Positions 49,598-63,665 of a DNA stretch of 64,000 nt are shown piece by piece. Location: NCBI GenBank assembly GCA_023055355.1, contig JALJCS010000004.1:16212001-16276000 (forward strand), in the 5' to 3' direction. This DNA comes from Agelaius tricolor (Eukaryota > Chordata > Aves > Passeriformes > Icteridae). Both the position numbers and the translations under genes were made by a program. The notes beneath the pieces were generated by a model. It was not told the origin of the DNA. It ran no database searches and worked only from the letters and a program-made list of their open reading frames with translations. Numbering within the stretch: position 1 is the stretch's first letter; each line of letters starts with the position of its first letter.

Positions 49598-50319
49598 TTA
49601 ATTAAAAACAAAGTAATATGATGGAATTAAAAGCCCCTATTGTCTGATTTTTAATCTTTTTTTTTTCTGTTTGTATGTGTGTTTCTGAAAGAACTCTACT
49701 GAAATAAAATATGGGTAATTGTGGAATCTTCTTTCTGTTCAGAAACTGGCAATTATGATCTTGTAAAGTAGCAAAGAAGCTCCACAATTTCTTTGTTCCC
49801 TCTCTGAGAACTTATGGATAGACTTAAAAGTCATTGTGTTACAGCTAGAGATATCTACCAAGAACACTTGCTGCTGATAGCGCATGTCCTGGTGATTTCT
49901 GCCAAAGCATTGTGAATGTTTAAATTGCTTGATTTTGGGTAAGCATATTTGGATTCTTCTGTACTTGCTATTGTTTTCTCAGATACAGAATTAGTTCTGA
50001 AGCATCAGAACTAATTCAGTGCTAGTTTATTTGTTTTCTTTAATAAAGAACAACTGTGTTCTGTTCTGAAACTGATTCTTAATTGCCCTTATTGCTGATT
50101 ACAGATAAACTTATAAATACCTATGAATTTTTTGGAAAAGTTGACAAGAGAAAAGTTAAAGCTGACTTTTTTTGTCTCTTTGTTACTGTAGTCTAAATAA
50201 ACTTGGAAAAATTGGAGACTTGGATGAAGAATGATTTATATTCCCCATTACTATATTGATTGTCTCAAACCTCAAAGTGAGAGAACAATGACGACTGTGA
50301 AGGATGTAGAGGGGAAGCC

Positions 50320-50705
50320 ATTCAAAAGGTGGCTGAGGTCACTCAGTTTGCTGAGCCTGGAGGAGACTGAGGAGAGGCAGAGACCTCGTTGCAGTCTACA
50401 ACTTCCTTGTGAGGGGTAGAGGAGCAGCATTGATCTCTGTGATGACCAGTGGCAGGACCTGAGGGAATGTGCTGTGCTAGGAGAGGTTTAAGTTGGATAT
50501 TAGGAAAAGGTTGTGTGCTTGGTTCCTGGAAAAGGCTCCCTTAGGAAGTGGTCACAGCACCAAGCCTGACAGAGTCCAGAAGTGTTTGGACAATGCTCTT
50601 GGGCACATTGGTATGACTCTTGAGGCTGTCCTGTGCAGGGCCAGGAGTGGGATGATGATCCTTGTGTTCCCTTTCAGTTCAGCACATTATATGAGTCTAT
50701 GAAAT
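50320..50705 (+). mobile_element. CR1 LINE 3' fragment
   Basis: Degenerate CR1 3' sequence: 'ctgagcctggaggagactga', 'gaggtttaagttggatatta', 'ggaagtggtcacagcaccaa', 'acaatgctcttgggcacatt' and a tail near 'tatatgagtctatga'. 5'-truncated, with small deletions. Confidence 0.88.
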
Positions 50706-53700
50706 TTAAATACTTGCAATAATTTACTAGTTTAAAAATACTGACCCACTGCTATTGAGAATTGTAGGCATTGATATGTGTTCAAAATGCAGACCAAGTC
50801 ATGATGGCTTTTGTCATATGGCCTGAGAGAGTTGGCTTCTTAACTATATCGTTGCATAGGTGAACCTTAGAGCACAACAACCAGGAAGGGTCCGAGGGGA
50901 GTTGAGATGCTCTTGCTGCATCAGAGTTCAGATGAGTCAGGAGGTTCACCAGAGCTGCCTTTGCCACCAGTAGAGCAGAGTTGTTAGCCTGGCGTGACGT
51001 GAACATTCAGACTGTTCTTAACTTGGGAGGTCATCCGGAGATCTCAGCCATCTGTGTGTGCATTCACATTACTTGGTGCGTTTTGTTTTTACAATGCTAT
51101 TCACTTGTTGTACACAATCTGTCATAGTAATAACTCTTATTACTGTGATATTTTTCCTTCAAAATGCCAGGCCTCCTTTTGAGAGTGCAAGTGTGGGAAG
51201 TGATGGCTTTGACAGTCTTTGCCTTAGGAAAACAAGCTGCTTTTTCAAGGCTGTTTCTGCGGGGGCTGAACATCACTGTGTACGCAGTGTAGTCATTTGT
51301 ATATCTAGTGACTTGCTAGGTCCTTTTTTGCATTTTGAGGAGAAAGATACTTACCATCTACTAGACTATCTCTCTCTAAATGTCTTTAAAAGACAAAACC
51401 TGTGGGTCAGTAGGACTTCAGACAGTGAACTGTTATAATTTTGGGTGGGATTTTTTTTCATTCCATCATTCCCTTGACCTGTTTCTGTTACGTACAGGAT
51501 CTGTAGTCCCACACAGACTGATTGTCATCTGGGTGATTTAAAGCAGACAGATTTTGCATATTAGATTATGAAGAAAAAATTCAAGTAACCTACATGCTTT
51601 ATCTGATGAATCAGTGAAGTTACTTATGTCAGGTTTTCAAAGTCTATATTGGCAGGTGTGAAAACAGAGTACCTGCTCTGAAAAGCATGCTACTAAATGC
51701 ACCTTCCTCCCACTGATTAGAAAAAAAAAATAAAAGCTTTTATGGTAGTAAAATAATCTTGAGAAAGAAATTTTAGTACATGGATACTTTTTCTTTCACT
51801 TTAGAAAGGTTTAGCCTCTCAAACTTTTTCATACATATTGAGTTTCTCCATACTCAAAATTCAATGTGCCTAATTAAATTGAAATACAAGGTTTCACCCT
51901 TTATGTAGCTGAATTTCTGCATTTTCTGCTTCTTATCCCAGAGTATCTTTCAGTCTTCTCCCTAGTGTGTTCATACAGTGTTATGTGTTCATCTTCTAAA
52001 GCAAGCATGTGTGTCTCTGAGCCAAGGAATTTCATTAGAAAGAGGAGAAATAGGAAAGCCTGATGCCAGTACAGATAAACAGGACCTGGACACCAGTCTT
52101 CTGGGTGTCTGACCCCTACTAGTTTCTGGGAGAATTATTTGCCTTTTTTTTCTGACTTGGGAGGTTTTCTGGAGGCCACCCAAGATAAATGCATACCTTG
52201 TATTGAAATGTCTTGGTGTTGCTGTGTTCTAAGGATCTCTTGAGAACAATGTTTGAGGTGAGGAAAAGGCATTCTGAGGTAAGTTTAAGTAGGCTACTGT
52301 CCCAAGTCCTCTTGTAGGGCTAAGTTGGTGAACAGAAGTATCTTTCTCCTAAAGAAACAGAGTGTCTTTCTCCTAAAGACATACCTTAAGTGTAAACTCC
52401 ATCTCTAGTTTGTTCTCTAAGGAGCTCTGATTTTGAGATTTATATCCCTCTGATAAGAATGGGAGAAACTAAAATGAGCCTTCTCAATTTTTTTCAACTT
52501 ATCTTTAATGTTACATCCTGTATGTTAATTTTGGTGCCAAATATGCACAGGTCTGAATTCACTGATGTTTCACTGACTCCATTCATTATGGTTCTGTGTA
52601 ATTAATTGCTGTACCAATTACAGGCTTCATAGTGAAATAATAAAGTATGCTCTGTGGGCTGTCCGTAATTTCCTGTATGTATGTGACTTTGCCTTTTACT
52701 GGAATAGAAAGAAGATTTTAAACCTGTGTGTATATATATGGTGTATGTCTACAGAGATAAAAAATTACTTAGGTGCAAAATAAATAATTGGTATTTTTTT
52801 CCTTTTTGTTTTTAATAACATTCAAAATGATGAAAAAGTTCCAAATGAAGACAGTGAAACCCAATGCAAACTTTAGATTTTTACTTTCTAATGGATAAAA
52901 CAGTTAAACTGCTGAAGTTCACTGTTTTTTTTCTTCTAGTGGACAGGACTGAATGTCTGCAGACTAACTGTTCATGTATTGTAAATTCACAAGCTCTGTA
53001 GCTTAGAAAATCTTTTTCTTTATTGTATGAATACATCTTTAAAGTTTACAGTGTACATGTGTTGTGTTTTCAAGTTCTGTATCAAATTCCAACCTGTTTT
53101 ATATAATTGGAAAACGACTTAGGTGTTATGGAGCTACAGTAATGATTTTACTCTCTGAATTTGATACTTAGGAATAGCAGTATTAATTTTCTCAATTCTT
53201 TTGATGATTATGATGCTTTTATAGCTGTTCCACTAAAATATACTTCTTTGGCATTGAGGTTCTCTAAAATAATGTCTCTCTTCAGTAGAAGCACTGTACT
53301 AATAGATACATTTCACTTCTCTAAGGGCACCCATATCCCATTTTTTCAACCCTGTTGATTTGGTTTTTGTCATCTTTGTTTTCATACACAGGTTTTATAG
53401 TGAACTCTTCATAGAAGGCAAATGTGATGTGTAAGCTGGGATGGACTAAGTAAAATAAGAAATCATTTGAGAGATAATATCAGGATGACAATGAAATCAC
53501 CTGTTAATGTGACCTGTTAATCACTAATGCAACATTAGTGATTTTTTTGTAACTGGTTAAATCAGTAATGGAATTATTATTTAGAAATACAGGCTTGAAA
53601 ACAAGGCTTCAGAGAAGCATACAGCTTCAAATTCGCACACAAATGATACCACTTAGACAAATGCTTGTTGTAACTGGATTTTTAAATGTGATGTGGGCAA

Positions 53701-55920
53701 GTCTGCAGTAAGCCCTCCAGAGTTACTAGAGAGTTGGCACTGCTGGATAAGTAGTGTGCCTTGGCAGTACCTGCAAACAACTACTTTTTCCACTCTGCTG
53801 TAATTTAATAGCCTTTCAAGCCCAAATCTACCATTTACAGCAATGATTTTATTAATTAAGTTGTCCGTTAGGATATATGTTTAGTCTCCAGGATTCATAC
53901 ATCTGGAATTCAAAATAGCTGTGACATGATGACTTACAACCAGTGGTACAGATCATCTCATTTCTGACTGACTTTTTAAGATGTTGTTCAAGGATGGCTT
54001 TCATTGTTCTGTCCTGCTGCTCTTACAGCATGTCCCTAGATTTCTAATGATGTTTAGGAAAGTCTTTTTTTATTTAAGGAGAGGGGTGGAGGAAAACATT
54101 TGGCTTAGAGATTGTAAATATAGATATTCTTATATCTACTGTTACCTCATTTGTATAAATGTTATTACATATTTAAATTGTTTATACAGAATTGGTCTCG
54201 ACATGCTAAGGATGTTATGTGTGCTTTTAATGTGTTCTTTTTGCTAATTTCTCATAATGCAGTTTTCTCTCAGTGAAATTTACTAATGTAAATCTCCACT
54301 TTGCTTTCAGTTGCATTGCATTTGAGTGAGGAGGTCTGTGTTTAACTGCAGCTAAATGAGCTGTTTCTCCTATCTATGTATCAGCTATTGTCCACAGTGT
54401 CTTAAACTAGAGGGTAGCTAAATTTCAATGACACTTCTGTTATAAAGTTGACATCTACTCTAAAAAGACACGATTGCCTTTCTGTCTTTGAGGATTTTAT
54501 TTGCTTCATATTGGACTTTCACAGCTCTTGCCATGCAATGCCATGCAGACAAGTTTATCCCTTTCCCCTTTTCCTTCACAGTATTTTTATTTTCAGCAAC
54601 CATTTTTCTGCATTTATAGTCTGCTATACCTGCTCTCATTTGCCTTAGCTCTTCGTTCCTAGTTCGTAATTTCTCTGACAATCTTTTCTGAAAACTACAT
54701 GGGTAAAGATAAAAACCCCTAATTTTACATTTAAAATCTGTCCTATGTCAGTCTGAGAAGAAAGAGAAGACTTGGTTCCCTAGTGTGTGGGCAAGGAAGG
54801 GCTCAGATATGATAAAAAAGCCCCCAATAGAAGTCTGCAAGCAAATGCCTTGCCATATAGTGTGAAGGTTAAAACATTGGGGATCACAAGTGTAGAAGGG
54901 GGGTGGAACTTTTTGTGTGGGGTGTTGTTTTGCCCTGTTTGGGTTTTGTTTTTTTTGCTTATTTTAGTGAAATCTGCAAAACATTGCCCTATCTAACACA
55001 GGAGATGTACAAAATTTCATTTACTACCACATTTACGTTATTTTTATATGCACATTTGAAGTGTAAACTAGATTGTTTGGTATTTTCAGCTTTCCTCACA
55101 TCTTCTGTCTGTTTTGAAACCCATTTCTGATATATCAGTGCTTTCATGACTATCATTGCAGGTGGATGCTCTGTGAATACCAGAGTCTTCTGGTTTGTTT
55201 GGGTTGAGCTTTTTGAATAGAGGTTTAACAGCACTAAATATTCTCCTACTACTTCAAGTAGCAGTGATTCTTCTTTTAACTCAGAGCCAGCTCTTATGAG
55301 TGTGTTTCTTTTATTGCTTGCAGTACTTGTAATGCATCCTTCCTTTAACTGAGAACTGCTGAACTTGTTAGCAGATGTCATGGATGTGATTTAGTAAAAA
55401 ACTTGTTTGCTAAACCTCACACACTTCATGGCATTTAACTGCCATGTTACATATTATTATTGGGAACTAGTACAAAACAGTTATTCCTGAATGACCTCGT
55501 ATTGCCAGTAAATTGAAATCTGATCACTAGCTATACTCTTGAAGAAATAATGTTGGAATATACATACAATTTCCACACACCCCTGCTAATATAAAAATTA
55601 TTTATGTATTTTAAACAGTGTATAAACATACTGGGATATAAGGGTTAAGAGGACCTAATAGTGCACAAGTCAGTGGAAGTTTCTTTCAGCAGTGCTGTAA
55701 ACAAGGTAGTCCTAATCCTTGGAATCATTCACAAGTGGAAGTAGCTCAGTTATTCTGACACCTGCGGTGCTTTGCAAAGGAGAAGCCTTGGAGGAACTCC
55801 TGACTCTCCCTCTTGGTAGCTGATTTTTTCCTGGAACCATGAAGTTACATTGCTCTTCACTGTGAATAGTTTGGATTAGGTGCTGTAACAGATAGTAACT
55901 TAATTCTGTTTTTTTTTCAG

Positions 55921-56003
55921 TTTTTCATCGCTCTCTAAAATTGGGGATATCTTCACTGAATAACTTGCTGCTTAAAGAAAGTTACAGAAGTTGGGAAATT
56001 CAG
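55921..56003 (+). other. CDC42SE2: candidate noncoding 5' exon of CDC42SE2
   Basis: A textbook acceptor (CTGTTTTTTTTTCAG, preceded by TAGTAACTTAAT as possible branch region) and a donor (ATTCAG|GTAGGC) enclose 83 bp. The block has no ATG and has stops in every frame, as expected for an untranslated exon and not for a coding one. Orientation and position suit a second 5'UTR exon of the gene started at the 41-kb island. It could still be a chance pair of splice-like sites. Confidence 0.4.
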
Positions 56004-59000
56004 GTAGGCAATACTTTCGGTTTACTATTCACTTTAAATGTTGATGCAGATATGTATGACAGATCTATAAATACTCATTGTACCAAAACCATCAAAGCGT
56101 GATATAGATTTTAACCTTACTAAGACTGAATGTGGTTTCATGGCACCTCTTGTGAGCTCTAAGCAGGCCCTGATAAGAAGTCGAGCAGACTTATGATATT
56201 CAAGTGTTCTTTGTGCTCATAATAAAAATACATTAATGTTCAGATCTAATGTGATAGGAAGTCCAGGTACTTTGTAATGCTCAATAAATTTAATAAACTA
56301 TTTTTGACAAACTATTGTCTTGTTGCCCCAAGACTCTGGTATTCATGCAGCCACATACACTTCCATTTCTTTTCCCAATTTTCTTATCAGGGACAATTCT
56401 TGATGGATTTGCTGATTACATGTATTTCATATTTCACTTCCTTTGTTTCAACTAAGGCTTCTAAAGAGATCTCAAATACTTAATTCCAATATAAGATGAC
56501 AAAATTCTTTTGGTGTTCTTTGTGTAATAACTTTCATGGCTTTAATAATTTAGTTTGCAGCTCTGTATATTACAGAGTTGTTTATCCTGGTTTGCTCTGA
56601 TTTTAAGGATTCATCCAACTTTAATTCACTACTTTCTAGTTTTTATTTCAAGTACATGTGCTTTGGTGTGGTGTTAAATAATGTGTAGGAATGGACAGTA
56701 GTTTTAATTACCTGAATTTTCCTCCACCAGAATACTCAGATAGATCTATTCCTATTTGACTTTGCTCATTGATAATGATTGTAGCACATTTATATGGGGT
56801 TAATTGCTGTGGATTACACTAACAACCAATGAAGCAGTTAAGCCCTGAAACTATTGCTGATTTCCTATGACCTCAATTCTACACAGCAATTTTAATTTTA
56901 GAAGCTTGTAGTTCTCCTTTAATATTTTTTTTTACTGTTTTCATATTTTATTTTTTAAAAATCCAAATGAACTCTGTGGAAAAGAATCCTGTAGGATATC
57001 AGTACCTTTGGAAATGTATATAAAAATCTCTTGCACATGTTGTTTCTCCAGAAAGAGATGCAACTTGTGAAACATATTGCAAAAACTCTCCATATAGTGT
57101 TTTACAGGCTTTGTTATTGATTTCTTTTTCAGGAGATAAGTGTCTTTCTATTTTACCTTACTCTCTGCTTCTAATCCCCATTCATGTAGTATGTAATTCA
57201 AGTACCAGTAAAAATCGATGCTTTACCCTAAAAATACTCAAAGTATGTTGAATTTTGTTTAAATACAGGTAAGATTACATTTTGCATTTTAAGATGCTAG
57301 TCAGTGTTACATTTTCTGTTTCATTCTTTCTGTCTCCCTTCCCTCAAGTTCCTTTGAACACTCTTGATGTGTTTTCAGTATGACTGACGATACCAGACAT
57401 GTTTGGGCTTATCCTTAGTGTTGTGCACTTCCTTTCCATTATCACCTGATCTTTTTAGCTCTCATTTCACTATTACTTGTAAAACGTTTCTGCCAGGGAG
57501 TCTGGGGAAGAAAGTCTGCACAGGAATTTACGCTGGAGAAGCATGTGACAGAAAGGTGACTGTATTATTAGCATGAGAAACTGAAGTGTAAATGGCATCC
57601 CACACTGGGAGCAGGAGCTGCAGTCTCTGTTGCTGACCCTGCAGCTTTGACCTGCTGCTTGTTGCTGGGACTCAAGGACATTCCCAGATGTTTTATGTGC
57701 CCACCATGTGAAAAATGTTTCATTGCAGAATGGAAATAGTCTGTGCAGGTAGGAATCTCTGTCCTTTCGACTCTGTCAGGAAATGGGAGAGAGGAAGAAA
57801 TAGTAGCCCAATTGTAGTAACTAGCCCAAATCTAAGGTAATTTTTAAGTAGTTTTATAAACTGCCAACCTCAAAAAAATTCACAACTAGAAAAATACTGT
57901 CCCATGAGGGTGGATGGAAGAAGGAAGGCAGGCAGTTGGGTAGCATGTGTGGGGGTGATAAGGATAGGTAAAAGATGATGGTGATGATATCTATTTGAAG
58001 AAGACAACTCCGAGGAAAAGAAGAGCAGTATTTAAAACCAGAGGGGAGTAAGGGCTGTACTGTAAGCAGCAGCAGGAGGGTACAGGGATGGATGACAACT
58101 GGTGCAGGAAGGCAAGTGGGGAAGAAGCAGAGCTTCTGGAGCAGAGGTTCGGTGAGTGGTGATCGCCACTGGAGCAGGAGCAGACAGGAAGCAAAGAGAA
58201 CTCGCAGTGCAAAAGTACGTGTGTTTCATTCTTGTGCCAGAAACAAGTGAAGTGCAATGGGTGTTCCCAACCTGTTGGCTGGCCTTTCTGTACAACCTCC
58301 AGGAGTGTCTCCAGGAAGCTTCAGTCATAGAGTAGGAAGCGCAGCCTTCCTGACTTGCATTGCTGGCAGCTATGATGTTGGTGATGGTAAAATCTCCATA
58401 AAAACCTTATAATCTGGCCTATTCCGGATTAAAAAAAATAAAAAAAAGCCTTAGATCCTAATATTTTTCTTCATTTTTCTTAAGGTTTTGAGGTTCAGAA
58501 ATTGAAAGTATGTAAGATAGTGATGGACAGTGCTCTAGTGCCATTTCCTGCTGCCTGTTTGCCTAGAACCCTGCAACTTTTCCTTTCCCTGCTTCACTGC
58601 AGTTGTGTGGTGGACTTTGTTCACATGCCAGGGCTTTTGTCACATGACTCTGACCATGTGCTTTGTGGATGTACTTCCAGTCATGTGAAGTATAAGTATT
58701 TAGGCTTGTGGCTCTTCTTCATAGTTAGTATATTCCTCATCTGGCCTCATGATACTCTTAAACATACACTTTCCAACTGTTAAGAGGAAACTCCAAAAAA
58801 ATCTGAAAAAAAAAAACCACATTGAAAATGTGTTTTTCTCAATTTTTCCATTCTCTTACTGCTAATTCACTAAAGTTCTAGAATACTGGGGTGAGGGAAA
58901 AGATGGATAAAAACCTTTCTCTTGTGAAGGCATTGTCAAAACTGTAAATTATTAAAGTTTGGCAAGGAAGCCTTTGTTCCATTCATGTCTAGAACTAAAA

Positions 59001-59383
59001 GCTGGTGCAATGTTTCTGCATTACTCTTTGCATCCAGAAGTCATTACCCTAAAATGCTGGTGGACTGTTCATATATTGTGCGCACATCTTGATGCCACCA
59101 TAGAAAAAACACACATCTTCAAAATCTCAGATATGTCTTTTATATTCTCGTGCTTTTTTAGTATATGATTTTCGAATTGGGTCTCCATGGGCTGGCTTTT
59201 CTGTGCAAGGTTTTAGTTTCCTGAGTAAGGAAATGTTTAGACTTCATCCCCCGCACTTTCATTAATTCTCTATGATTCTAATTTTCAATTTAATAGTTGA
59301 TTCATTTATTTGAAGCAATGCCAAAAAGAGAAATTTTAGTTCATTTACATAATTGAAATTCAGTGCTTTTTACTCTAAGGGAA

Positions 59384-59406
59384 AGGAAAGAAAGAAAGGA
59401 AAGAAA
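59384..59406 (+). repeat. GAAA-rich low-complexity tract
   Basis: Short purine tract of GGAAA/GAAA units. Nothing further can be said. Confidence 0.7.
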
Positions 59407-62401
59407 CTCAACATAAGATCTTGGATCTCACCATTTTATTTCATTAAGAACTTCTGTTTTTCAGTGTTGATTAACTACCTTTAACTTCTAAATTCATATA
59501 ATCGTATTAATCCTGTAGAATAATTAAAGTAACACAGGTAGAAAACTGTCCTTCTGTTGATCCATTTCAGATGCCCTTTTGTGCAACCACTCCATTACTG
59601 CTGACTCTTGTACCATCTGTGTTTGTATCTGACTGTCCTCTGCTTCCTCCATTGTTAAACTTGGGTCAAATCACTGGGGTGCAGCTGAATTATGTGACTG
59701 ATCCAGCTTCTCAAGTGTTCAGAAATGGTTTAGTTTTTTTTTTTCCCCTGAAACATTTTATTTGCATTTCGAAGTAGAACATAGCTGATCCAGCTGAACT
59801 ATATTAATGTGAAAGTCCATGGTCCTTTTGCTCTCACTTTTCACAGTATGTGGAACATGAAATACAAATTCTCTGAAGCTTTGTGTCATTGGATACCATA
59901 AAACTAGGAAACAAAGTTTGTCAATAGGACAATTGCAGTCATGGTAACCGAATTTCATTATACCTGTCTGTATGCAGAGAATAGTAAACAAAAAGAATAG
60001 AAAAGTGTGTAGGGAATATTGGTTGATGTCTAAATTAGATACTTAAACTGGTTTGTCATCCTCTGCTGTAATGGGGAAGAGAAGGAAAGCACAGCACCCC
60101 AGAGGAATTATGCTGGGAAATATACATGCCTGATGTCCACTTTCTGTAATTTAAAATATTGAATATACACATGAGAGAGCTTTCAGTTTTGGAGTTTTTT
60201 AATTAGACTTCTAATTCGCTCTAGAATCCACTTTATTTCACAAATCCGGTAGTTCTCTGCTATAGGACTTTTTTCCTTTCTGGAAGTTGTATGCTATAAT
60301 CTTTTTCTTAAATTGGCTTATCTTATGTGCAGTGGGAAATAAGACTTCCTGAAAAACCTGTGTCCTATCCTCTTACACTGTACTTTGCAATGAATATTTA
60401 AAAAAAAAAAATTGTGATTTTATACTGGAAAAAAAAATCTGCCACTTTGTACTTATGGCACAAAGCCTGAGAAGCTTAAGAGTATAATTCTGGCTTTTTC
60501 TACCTTGAATAATCACATCTCCATGGAAAATGCCCCAAAGTCCATTCAATACTTAATGTTTGGGACAAAGTGCTCTCTGCAGAGAGAATGCCAAGGACAA
60601 ATGTCTTGGGTGTACTTGAACACTGACATCCTGTTTCTTGGGAGAGCCTGGGCTGAGTGTTAATAGTCCTTGCTATGTTCAGTGCTTACTGTTTGTCTTA
60701 TGTACTTCAGGTTTGTGTGTGCAATACTATGCATTCACTAAAGCTGCCAGGCAATGCCTTGGTGTTACGCAGTCAGATTAGATTGCTAAAGTTGTGAAAT
60801 AATTAAAGACTCCTATTCTGCAGCATGAAGTTACTTGAAATACTTAAAATCTAGTAAGTTAGGTAGCTCAGAGGCAGAGAAAAGCTGCTGTGAAATCTAA
60901 GAACTGGCTGAAAGTGAGCACAAGCAGGAGAGATCTGTTTGTTCCATTAACATGTCTGAATGTTCTTGAATTCTGGGTGGAGCTTCTAATCATGCAGCTG
61001 TCCATTTTCTTGAAAGGAAAGAAAAGGATCCTGTTCTGTCCCGTATGAATGATCTAATATAAAGACGGAAAGCATGAGTAATGAACAGACTTGTGCTAAT
61101 AGCAGAAATTAATTCTCAAGTTTGTCTTTGCCACACAAAACAGTCTTGCAGGCTGTCTTTCGGACCAACAGCACACTGCAGGGCACAGAATGGTTTTTTT
61201 TCTAGCTTTGTTCTTAACATTATGTGCAGCTTACATCCTTGTTAGGAAAAGCACTTTAACCTGTGTCCCTTGAAGGAGTGGTGTGTTCCAATATGCACTT
61301 GTTCAGAGTTTATCTGTGCACATGGATTCAGAATACAGTCTTGAAAATTTTAGTAACATTTTTGTTTGGAGGTGCAGATTTTACAGGCTTCTTTCTTTCT
61401 TCCTGTCATTTCACGGAGACTGACTGTCTGTGACATGTCTACTAATGTTCAGAATTATTTGACTGGACTGTTTGTGTGCTACCTTAGGGTCCAGAAGAGA
61501 CTGATCAGTTTCTTGGAATATGCTTCATTCATATAATATTATGCTTTGCATAGACATCAATTAGTTATGTAATTTTCTTTGTAAAATACAAAGAGTGAAG
61601 CAATTATCTTGCTGCTCTGCCCCCTTTAGTATGAAGTAGTGGCTGTAGATTTTTCAAGAATCTGATTTCTTCTTTTGACCAAGGCAATTAAAAAGAAACC
61701 CGTCTTGTCTTTAAATCTTTCTCTGCATTGAAATGTAATTTCAATTGCATTGAAATCAGTCTTTAATCCTTCTAGTCTTTCTTCATTCCCAGTTATTAAT
61801 CCTACCAGGAATGTTTTCTGTTACTGAATAAATTGGGGAGGAGGGGTAAGTAGGCCAGTATTTCCATTATTCCTGTTGCATAATTGATCTGCCTCTCTGT
61901 GACTGTATTATGCATGGCTGACCTTCCGTTTGGGGCTGGTTTATTAAACTTCATTTCAAGTATTTGTCAACAGTTACTTTGTCAGTCATGTTGGGCCTTA
62001 ATTATGGATCACATTCAGAGGCTGGGCTGCATTTGTGCATCCTGGGCACAAATATTCACTCCTTGGTGGACAGTTGGAAGACCTGTAAGAGTGGATGGCC
62101 TCAACCTGGAACTTCTTTAAATCCCACTGACAGGCAAATGAGGATTGCTGCTTTTGAATTGTCTCAGGCACAAAAACAGTGGGGAGTTTCAGTAGCTTCA
62201 GTGGGTTTTTGTTTGTTTTTTAATTAATATGAGTGAATTAAAAAATGAGGATAGTAAGGCTACCCTAAACCCCTTTAAAGAGTGGTCTGTTCAAGATAGT
62301 GCTAGTATTGTGGGAAAGATGCTTTTACTGTGGTAAGGAGGAAGAGTGAATTACCTGCTCTTAAAGAAGACTACATGGGTGATAGTTACTTGTTACAGCA
62401 T

Positions 62402-62427
62402 ATATATCTATATAAATATAGATATAT
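62402..62427. repeat. perfect AT-rich inverted repeat
   Basis: Arms of 12 bp (62402-62413 and 62416-62427) around a 2-nt spacer, built from TA steps with one C:G pair per arm. It could extrude as a cruciform. No function is implied. Confidence 0.9.
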
Positions 62428-63624
62428 GTATTATAGCTATATTTATGTATGCATAAATTACCCTAGGCAGAAGAGGGATGGGAGGCACAGAAAAGCATTG
62501 TAATTAATTGCTGGGAGGCAGGAGGAATTGTTTGATTTACAAAGTAGCAAGCTGAATCTATAGTTGAGTAGCACCTGCATCTCAAAAAATCTCTCAGGCG
62601 TTGAGTGGAAACTGCGGGGGTACATGACACTTCTGACAATCTCGCAGTCTAACTTTCCATCTGAGTTTTGAGATGCTTCTAACATAAAGGCCCTAACTTG
62701 AGAAGCCACAAGAGACTGCTGTATTGACTGTCTTTTAATGGACTGTGACTTAACAAGTAAATGAAAAGCCACACAGTGACATGAATCTCTGGTCCCCACT
62801 GATTATAAAGTGCAGGTCCCCAGAGCAGTTTGTATATAGGTGTTACTACTTGATTTATTTGTTGTAGTGAAAACAAATTCATGGAGGTTTGCTGAAATTT
62901 CTCATTGTTAACAGAATTTCTATGGAATAAAAACACAACTTACTGTCAAAATTTTATTTACCTTCAGATAACCCAGTCCATAGAATGATTTTGCCCACAA
63001 GTGCTCTCTCATAAGTACAATGGTTCCTTTGTTTCTGTACCCTCATTCTTTTGCTCTCCATCTAGCTCCTTCATATCTCCTGCAACTATCTTTGCCTGTG
63101 AATATTAAGATATATTTCAGCAAAGCTTTTTGATATGGTAGGGTATCTCTTGTGCTTTTACTTTCCATTCTTCAGATTTTTTTTTGTTTAAAATGAAACA
63201 ATCAACCCAGTTATTTTATATCATATGTAATCTTCAGACCTGTTTCCTAAGTGTAGTTTCTCTCTCTCTGCTCTGTTCTGCCTTGCTTCTCCTCTTCATC
63301 TCTTTCCCCCGTTAGAACCCCAGCCTTTCCTGTTACCTCCAATATAGCACTAACCCTTCCTGTTACCTTTCTGCCTCTTCCTTTTAGCTCCTTCTGTCTC
63401 AGAATAGCTACAGAGGTTGGTACCACTGTAGTGATTCTGTTAGTTTGATCCAGAATTTGAAGGCTGATGGATAGCATTACATCATTAAGTCCTTTGTGGT
63501 GGGTGGTACAGGAGAAAGACTGTATGTAACTATTTCTGCTTTTAAAGCCCAGGAAAAAGTTGATAGCATTGCAAATACTGACTGTCATGCCATTTATGGG
63601 GAAGGGACTTGATATGTGTTATAA

Positions 63625-63665
63625 ATTACAGAATGGTTTGGGCTAAAATGGATCTTTAAGTTAGT
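63625..63665 (-). mobile_element. possible tiny CR1 3' remnant
   Basis: 'cagaatggtttgggctaaaa' followed by 'tggatctttaagttag' resembles the reverse-complemented CR1 3' end ('agaatggtttgggttggaag', then 'gacctttaaagatcat'). It is only about 40 bp, so chance or another family is possible. Confidence 0.35.
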
